54,269 nt of DNA from Botryobacter ruber (GTDB taxonomy: Bacteria; Bacteroidota; Bacteroidia; Cytophagales; Hymenobacteraceae). The notes under the pieces were generated by a model. It saw only the letters and a program-made list of their open reading frames with translations. It had not been told where the DNA came from and made no database searches. The DNA lies in the NCBI RefSeq assembly GCF_003347595.2, contig NZ_QCZK02000008.1, forward strand, positions 1 to 54,269, read 5' to 3'. Numbering within the stretch: the stretch's first letter is position 1; each line of letters begins with the position of its first letter. Below, in pieces: positions 49,824 through 54,269 of the stretch. The translations under genes and the position numbers were made by a program.

Positions 49824-50066
49824 TGAGCTAACAAAGCCTTGGTTTATATTAACATCCTGGTCTTCCACCTCTTGCCTGTGACAGCTGTTTCTCCGGTAAC
49901 TGTGGGTTAAGCTTGCTATTTCTTCTTAAAGCCAAAGCTATAATTTAAGAGAAGCAATATTTTTTTGCATCTTAATATCCGGTTTAAGCCAAAGACGGGC
50001 TATGTTAAAAAGCAGTATTTTAGTCCGGCTACAGAAAATCGGATGCGGCCTTAGCGCGTTTCAGGT

Positions 50067-50074
50067 TACTTTTG
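50067..50074 (+). promoter_or_regulatory. -7 promoter box of the antiporter gene
   Basis: TACTTTTG matches TAnnTTTG and lies 27 bases before the ATG at 50102. This places transcription start near 50081 and excludes the TTG at 50072 as translation start. No convincing -33 element. Confidence 0.55.
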
Positions 50075-50101
50075 CGTGGAATTACCAAGAAAACGGAACA
50101 A

Positions 50102-51565
50102 ATGAACTTCAGTATTGAAGATATATTACTTGGAGCTTCTATCCTGCTGCTGATTAGCATCCTGATTAGTAAAAGCCTGGGCAGGTTTGGCATACCAGCC
50201 CTGGCTCTTTTCCTGGGAGTGGGCATGCTGGCTGGTTCAGAGGGCATAGGAGGAATTTATTTTGATGATCCACTCTCAGCACAGTCACTGGGAACAATAG
50301 CGCTGACCCTTATACTCTTCTCTGGCGGCCTGGATACGCGATGGGAAAGCATCAGGCCTATTATCTGGCGCGGAGTATCACTTTCTACGCTGGGTGTTTT
50401 TGTCACAGCCATGCTCATTGGCGTGTTTGTTTCACTCATTTCAGATTTTACATTGCTGGAAGGACTGCTCTTAGGTTCTATTGTTTCCTCTACGGATGCG
50501 GCAGCTGTATTTTCCATCCTCCGGTCCAGAAGCATAGGCCTGAAAAATAACCTGAGGCCAACGCTGGAGCTGGAGTCTGGCAGTAACGACCCCATGGCCT
50601 ACTTCCTGACTGTTAGCTTTACCTTTTTACTTACAAACGAGGGTGCCGGCATCTGGAAGCTGGTGCCGATGTTCTTCCTGCAGATGAGCATAGGTGCTGT
50701 GATGGGGGTAGTGATGGGCAGAGCAATGCCCTGGGTGATCAATCGAATAAAACTGCAACAGGAAGGGCTTTATCCGGCTCTTTCGTTGGGCATGGTTATT
50801 TTTACGTATGCTTTCACCAATCTTATCAGCGGGAATGGCTTTTTAGCTGTGTACATATCCGGCGTTATGCTTGGCAACCGGAATTTCATCCACAAGGGAA
50901 GCCTGATCAGGTTCTATGACGGAGTAGCCTGGCTTATGCAGATTTTGATGTTCCTCACGCTGGGCTTGCTGGTGTTTCCGTCGCATATAGTGCCCGTAAT
51001 CGGTACAGGAATACTGGTATCCCTATTTCTCATTTTCGTGGCCCGCCCGATCAGCGTTTTTATTGGTTTGACTTTCTTTAAAGCCTCCCTGAAAGATAAA
51101 CTGTACGTGTCCTGGGTGGGACTTAGAGGAGCTGTTCCGATTGTTTTTGCCACTTATCCTTTGCTGGCCGGAGTCGGAAAATCAGATATGATCTTCAATA
51201 TTGTCTTCTTTGTTGTACTAACTTCTGTTATGCTCCAGGGCACAACACTAACGGTAGTGGCGCAATGGCTAAACCTGAGTGAGCAGGACAATAAACCAAA
51301 AAGAATAAGCTTAGGGGAAGATATGGGCTATGACGCCAGAAACACGCTTGTAGAACTGTATTTACTGGACAGTAGTACAGCAGTTGGCAAATCTATTGTT
51401 GAGCTTCAATTTCCCAAAACAGCTTTAATTGTACTAATAGACCGGGGCGGAAAGTTTGTGACTCCTAACGGCGCTACTGTGCTGGAGAAAGGAGACAAGC
51501 TGTTTGTAATGGTTGATAATGATGAAGAATTGGTAAAGGTGAATCTGGCGTTAGGGCTGGAATAA
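50102..51565 (+). CDS. K+/H+ antiporter, CvrA/NhaP2-like (CPA1)
   Basis: A 487-residue protein when started at the ATG at 50102, chosen because of the promoter box at 50067-50074 and because the first helix follows at once (DILLGASILLLISILISKSL). About 12 membrane helices form a Na+/H+-exchanger domain to about residue 395: FLGVGMLAGSEGIGGIYFDD, IVSSTDAAAVFSIL and LESGSNDPMAYFLT, with the conserved Asp pairs. A C-terminal TrkA-C-like domain (VGKSIVELQFPKTALIVLID, then LEKGDKLFVMVDNDEELVKV) may bind a nucleotide ligand. The family expels K+ in exchange for protons and helps in volume or pH control. It appears monocistronic; a terminator follows at 51647. Confidence 0.92.
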   Translation: MNFSIEDILLGASILLLISILISKSLGRFGIPALALFLGVGMLAGSEGIGGIYFDDPLSAQSLGTIALTLILFSGGLDTRWESIRPIIWRGVSLSTLGVFVTAMLIGVFVSLISDFTLLEGLLLGSIVSSTDAAAVFSILRSRSIGLKNNLRPTLELESGSNDPMAYFLTVSFTFLLTNEGAGIWKLVPMFFLQMSIGAVMGVVMGRAMPWVINRIKLQQEGLYPALSLGMVIFTYAFTNLISGNGFLAVYISGVMLGNRNFIHKGSLIRFYDGVAWLMQILMFLTLGLLVFPSHIVPVIGTGILVSLFLIFVARPISVFIGLTFFKASLKDKLYVSWVGLRGAVPIVFATYPLLAGVGKSDMIFNIVFFVVLTSVMLQGTTLTVVAQWLNLSEQDNKPKRISLGEDMGYDARNTLVELYLLDSSTAVGKSIVELQFPKTALIVLIDRGGKFVTPNGATVLEKGDKLFVMVDNDEELVKVNLALGLE

Positions 51566-51646
51566 GTAAACATAACCAAATTTCTGCCGCAGCAACCGCA
51601 TGCCCTCGCTTACCTTCTCATCCGGTGATCTTTATTAAAGTTAAAC

Positions 51647-51683
51647 AAAAAAGCCCGAAATCTTACGATTTACAGGCTTTTTG
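51647..51683. terminator. Bidirectional intrinsic terminator
   Basis: AAAAAAGCC (51647-51655) pairs with GGCTTTTTG (51675-51683), with an inner hairpin AAATC-TTAC-GATTT. A-run and T-run on both sides allow function for the antiporter gene and for the converging FAH gene. Confidence 0.7.
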
Positions 51684-51699
51684 CTTCTTTTGGTATGGC

Positions 51700-51732
51700 T
51701 ACCAGTGGAGTACCAGTGGAGTACCAGTGGAG
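51700..51732. repeat. Three perfect 11-bp tandem units
   Basis: TACCAGTGGAG is repeated three times without error, just after the terminator. No gene covers it convincingly. Confidence 0.85.
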
Positions 51733-52001
51733 ATGCAGGGATTTGTAATGCTCTACTTTGGCATTGATAATCAAAACCTTATAATTACTAAAATTATCCA
51801 CTCACCGAATTACTCACCAGTGTTTAACTACAGATAAACTGCAAAGTTATCAATTCAATTTACGAAATAATTTAATAATAGGCAAACAGATCCTTCCCAT
51901 CTGGATAAATTCACCAAACCACTTAAAAACTTTCAACAGAAATTATTCTTTAATTTATTTCGATGCTGTCCTCTACACCTGTGCAGAAAACTGAAAGAAT
52001 A

Positions 52002-52868
52002 TCAGCTCAGTCGATCTTTTACATATGCCTTCACTTTTTGTCTCGACATGCCCAGGCTTTCAATACCCAGTTCCACCACATCGTCCGGCTTGAGGTATAC
52101 CGGCGGGTCAAAACCAAGGCCTACACCGGCAGGTGTTCCGGTTGAAATCACATCGCCAGGAAGCAGGGTCATAAAGCGGCTCACGTAAGATACCAGGTGC
52201 GGAATGCGGAAGATGAAGTTGGAGGTATTGCCGTCCTGCATTATCAGGTCGTTTACTTTCAGCCACAGGCGCAGGTTATTTACATCAGCTATCTCGTCTT
52301 TGGTAGCCAGGAAAGGCCCCATCGGTGCAAAGGTATCGCAGCCTTTGCCTTTGTCCCAGGTGCCGTTGCGCTCGAGCTGGAACTCCCGCTCCGACACGTC
52401 GTTGTGCAGGCAGTAACCTGCTACATAATCCATGGCTTCGGCCTCTTCCACGTAGCTTGCTTTTTTGCCTATTACAAAGGCCAGCTCCACTTCCCAGTCT
52501 GTCTTCACCGAATCGCGTGGTACCATAATATCATCAAAAGGACCAACCAAAGCAGTCGTCGACTTCATGAAGATAACCGGTTCAGAAGGAATCTGAGCGT
52601 TGGTTTCTTTGGCGTGGTCGGCGTAGTTCAGACCAATGCACACAATCTTGGACGGACGCGCAATCGGGCTGCCAAGGCGGCTGCTTTCAGGAATACGCTC
52701 CAGTCTGCCTTCGTTTTCGTTCAGGAAAGCCTGCAGACGGGCAAGGCCATCTGTCTCAAAGAAGCGTTCGTTGTAGTCTTCGCCAAAGGCAGATGTGTCG
52801 TAGGCTACATCATCCAGCATAACACCGGTTTTCTCCCGGTTTAGTTCTCCGTATCGTATTAGTTTCAT
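52002..52868 (-). CDS. FAH-family hydrolase, probable 2,4-diketo-3-deoxy-L-fuconate hydrolase
   Basis: A 288-residue fumarylacetoacetate-hydrolase-like protein: the N-terminal part has MKLIRYGELNREKTGVMLDD, and the catalytic domain from about 70 has KIVCIGLNYADHAKETNAQI, SVKTDWEVELAFVIGKKASY (metal-ligand acids), GYCLHNDVSEREFQLERNGT and VISTGTPAGVGLGFDPPVYL. Members split 2,4-diketo-3-deoxy sugar acids such as L-fuconate derivatives to pyruvate plus L-lactate-type products. The adjacent SDR and FucP-like genes support the fucose assignment over ureidoglycolate lyase or acylpyruvase. A 138-bp gap with one dispersed motif separates it from the SDR gene. Confidence 0.8.
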   Translation of the reverse strand: MKLIRYGELNREKTGVMLDDVAYDTSAFGEDYNERFFETDGLARLQAFLNENEGRLERIPESSRLGSPIARPSKIVCIGLNYADHAKETNAQIPSEPVIFMKSTTALVGPFDDIMVPRDSVKTDWEVELAFVIGKKASYVEEAEAMDYVAGYCLHNDVSEREFQLERNGTWDKGKGCDTFAPMGPFLATKDEIADVNNLRLWLKVNDLIMQDGNTSNFIFRIPHLVSYVSRFMTLLPGDVISTGTPAGVGLGFDPPVYLKPDDVVELGIESLGMSRQKVKAYVKDRLS

Positions 52869-52965
52869 AGGAATGCATATACCTCAAGAGAGGCTGTATT
52901 AAAATGTGTTGTTTGTTTATTTTTAGAGCAGGTAAGCCCGCAACTGTAGCACTGCTGTTTCTGTA

Positions 52966-53000
52966 AAGTTTTCAGCACCTGCCACCAAACCTTCAGCTCA
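52966..53000 (-). repeat. Dispersed ~35-bp motif between SDR and FAH genes
   Basis: Minus-strand core GAAGGTTTGGTGGCAGGTGC followed by TGAAAACTTT, starting 6 bases past the SDR stop. Confidence 0.5.
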
Positions 53001-53006
53001 TGTACT

Positions 53007-53771
53007 TTAGTTATTGAGCTTGATAAAGCCGCCATCAATCGGGTAATCGTTACCCGTAATAAAGGCAGCTTCGTCGGAGCAAAGGTACAGGATCAGCTTA
53101 GCTATTTCGTCAGGCGTACCCATCCTGCCAATGGGCTGCGTCTTCGAGAGCTTCTGGAACATCTCCTGCTCCTGCCCCGGATAGTTCTTGGCCAGGAAAC
53201 CATCTACAAAAGGCGTGTGCACGCGGGCCGGCGAAATGCTGTTGCAGCGGATATTATCCTGCAGGTAATCCTTGGCTACCGACAAGGTCATGGCATACAC
53301 GGCTCCCTTGCTCATGGAGTAGGCAAAGCGGTCGGGCAAGCCTACCACCGCGGCAATAGAACCCATGTTCAAAATAGCGCCACCACCATTCTGCTTCATT
53401 ACCGGAATGGCTGCATACAGGCAGTTGTACACCCCCTTCACGTTTACCTGGTACACCCGCTCAAAATCTGCTTCGGAAGTCGTATCGGCTTTGCCGATGT
53501 GGGAGATGCCGGCACTGTTTACCAATATATTAACAGTACCTATTTGCTGAAACAGCTCCACTACCTCCTGCTGTTTGGTCACGTCGCAGAGCTGCACATG
53601 GGCTTCACCTCCGGCTTCCCGTATCTCGTTTACCGTCTGCTCGGCCTGCTGCGGATTCACATCCAGCACATGCACCACAGCTCCCTGCCGGGCAAAAGTT
53701 AAGGCAACAGCTTTGCCGATGCCGCTTCCAGCTCCGGTTATTACTGCTGTTTTGTTATTGAGTTCAAACAT
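53007..53771 (-). CDS. Short-chain dehydrogenase, probable L-fucose or 2-keto-3-deoxy-L-fuconate dehydrogenase
   Basis: A 254-residue classical SDR. The cofactor motif TGAGSGIG is at 12-19; Asp at about 37 in VHVLDVNP favours NAD+ over NADP+. NSAGIS and the catalytic Ser138, Tyr151 and Lys155 (YSMSK) are intact. The C-terminal IGRMGTPDEIAKLILYLCSD, then ITGNDYPIDGGF, is typical. In oxidative fucose catabolism SDRs act at the first step (L-fucose) or on 2-keto-3-deoxy-L-fuconate; the sequence alone does not decide. It lies between FucP-like and FAH genes on the same strand and is probably co-transcribed with them. Confidence 0.85.
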   Translation of the reverse strand: MFELNNKTAVITGAGSGIGKAVALTFARQGAVVHVLDVNPQQAEQTVNEIREAGGEAHVQLCDVTKQQEVVELFQQIGTVNILVNSAGISHIGKADTTSEADFERVYQVNVKGVYNCLYAAIPVMKQNGGGAILNMGSIAAVVGLPDRFAYSMSKGAVYAMTLSVAKDYLQDNIRCNSISPARVHTPFVDGFLAKNYPGQEQEMFQKLSKTQPIGRMGTPDEIAKLILYLCSDEAAFITGNDYPIDGGFIKLNN

Positions 53772-53809
53772 GTTGTTTGGTATGATTTGGGTTTGGTTGA
53801 TCTATTTGT

Positions 53810-53963
53810 TTGTCTGAATTTGGATTCGTGGGATTAAGGGATTCATCAGATTTGATTTGTGCCTGTATTTACAACTTCCTCTAACCTGCATTTCCATTAA
53901 TTTTTTCCCGGGACTGCGAAAATCCTGGCAATCCTCTAATCCCACGAATCCAAATTCAGACAA
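53810..53963. repeat. Inverted-repeat element with perfect 27-bp ends
   Basis: Arms at 53810-53836 (opening TTGTCTGAATTTGGATTCG) and 53937-53963 are perfect inverse copies. About 100 gene-free bases lie between. It sits 3 bases after the FucP-like stop codon. It belongs to the TCTGAAT/ATTCAGA vocabulary of 9081, 14521 and 32593. Confidence 0.8.
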
Positions 53964-53966
53964 TTA

Positions 53967-54269
53967 TTACTGCACCGCTTTACGGCGCATCCCCTCTTCC
54001 TTTGGGTGATAATCCTCCACTGCTGCCTCTTCGTGCTTACCGGCTATCAGCGCATACACCACAATTACCAGGAAGCACAGCAGCGGCACGTAAAAGGAAA
54101 GGCCAATGCTGCCGGTCAGGTCCGACACCTGTCCCTGCACTGCCGGCAGGATTGCACCACCCAGGATAGCCATAATCAGGCCGGAGCCGCCAATCTTGGT
54201 ATCGTTGCCCAGCCCCGTGATACCCAGCCCGTAGATGGTCGGGAACATGAGCGACATACAGCCGGAAAT
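53967..54269 (-). CDS. FucP-like L-fucose:H+ symporter, C-terminal part
   Basis: The frame is open to the window edge, so the N-terminal three quarters are missing; the ATG at 54257 is internal. The visible ~100 residues match the last helices of FucP-type MFS permeases: SLMFPTIYGLGITGLG, GLIMAILGGAILPAVQGQVS, then SFYVPLLCFLVIVVYALIAG, with a charged cytoplasmic tail. These permeases bring in L-fucose with protons. The next genes downstream (SDR, FAH hydrolase) fit oxidative L-fucose breakdown. Other FucP relatives carry glucose, galactose or N-acetylglucosamine, so the sugar is inferred from context. Confidence 0.87.
   Translation of the reverse strand: MSGCMSLMFPTIYGLGITGLGNDTKIGGSGLIMAILGGAILPAVQGQVSDLTGSIGLSFYVPLLCFLVIVVYALIAGKHEEAAVEDYHPKEEGMRRKAVQ

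Larger units (their letters stand above)
51566..52001. other. Gap between antiporter and FAH genes
   Basis: No gene in 436 bases. It contains the terminator at 51647-51683 and the tandem 11-bp repeat at 51700-51732. A 70-codon plus-strand frame (51625-51837) spans both and lacks protein-like features. The rest is AT-rich. Confidence 0.6.

Noticed and set aside
51625..51837. 70-codon ORF over the tandem repeat, possible integrase remnant
   Set aside because: It spans a terminator and a tandem repeat, and the translation shows no catalytic Arg/His/Tyr features.
1..54269. CRISPR array
   Set aside because: Repeats present are inverted pairs or scattered motifs; there is no regular repeat-spacer pattern and no cas gene.
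1..54269. tRNA or rRNA genes
   Set aside because: No TTCRA-arm with matching acceptor stem was found and no rRNA-like stretch; hairpins seen are short palindromes.

Overview
The window comes from a member of the Bacteroidota, most probably a Hymenobacteraceae-like cytophagal bacterium (Pontibacter and relatives). I infer this from protein style (SusC-like VVVGY motif, DUF1080, DUF5107, Tat-exported sugar TIM-barrel proteins, FucP-type symporter), from TAnnTTTG-type -7 promoter elements and the lack of Shine-Dalgarno sequences, and from gaps full of short repeats. No rRNA, tRNA or CRISPR array was seen. Almost everything from 341 to 32444 is on the minus strand.

Region 1 (1-4078) is an AT-richer accessory segment. 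It holds a HigB/HigA-type toxin-antitoxin pair with a palindromic operator, an orphan VapB-like antitoxin, a small ORF whose stop lies in a repeat, a hypothetical protein, and a translationally coupled pair made of a membrane-anchored GAF-like protein and a Panacea (SocA-like) protein. Two direct ~175-bp repeats bracket the HigBA/VapB part.

Region 2 (4079-12919) is an envelope/stress-type cluster: a 1660-aa AAA+ 'DNA repair ATPase', a YqiK-like flotillin, a YqiJ/NfeD-like OB-fold membrane protein and a PLDc_N two-helix membrane protein, with an 817-bp repeat-filled gap inside it.

Region 3 (13443-24361) is a ten-gene minus-strand cluster: GMC oxidoreductase, Tat-type Gfo/Idh/MocA protein, subunit-3-like Tat lipoprotein, a second Gfo/Idh/MocA, a TIM-barrel epimerase, lipoprotein cytochrome c, DUF1080 lipoprotein, NupG-like MFS transporter and two exported TIM-barrel isomerases. 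The set fits periplasmic oxidation of sugars or glycosides to 3-keto derivatives, cleavage, import and reduction. A Kelch-repeat protein follows.

Region 4 (26037-35025) holds a giant alpha-2-macroglobulin with an inserted carboxypeptidase-regulatory/SusC-like segment, then on the plus strand a tandem SRPBCC protein and two VOC/PhnB-like proteins.

Region 5 (35086-47191) is a glycan-use locus without SusC/SusD: GH2, sugar-porter MFS, DUF5107-TPR protein and GH35 on the minus strand, with a divergent AraC regulator. Different repeat elements sit in the gaps between these genes.

Region 6 (47486-51565) has two small envelope-type hypothetical proteins, an intact IS4-family element with 14-bp inverted repeats and a 9-bp target duplication, and a K+/H+ antiporter. 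Region 7 (52002-54269) is the edge of an L-fucose-type oxidative catabolic locus: FAH-family hydrolase, SDR and a FucP-like symporter cut by the window end.

The least explained items are the Panacea/GAF pair, the ATPase-flotillin cluster, the keto-sugar cluster and a dispersed ~35-bp motif found in at least seven intergenic sites.
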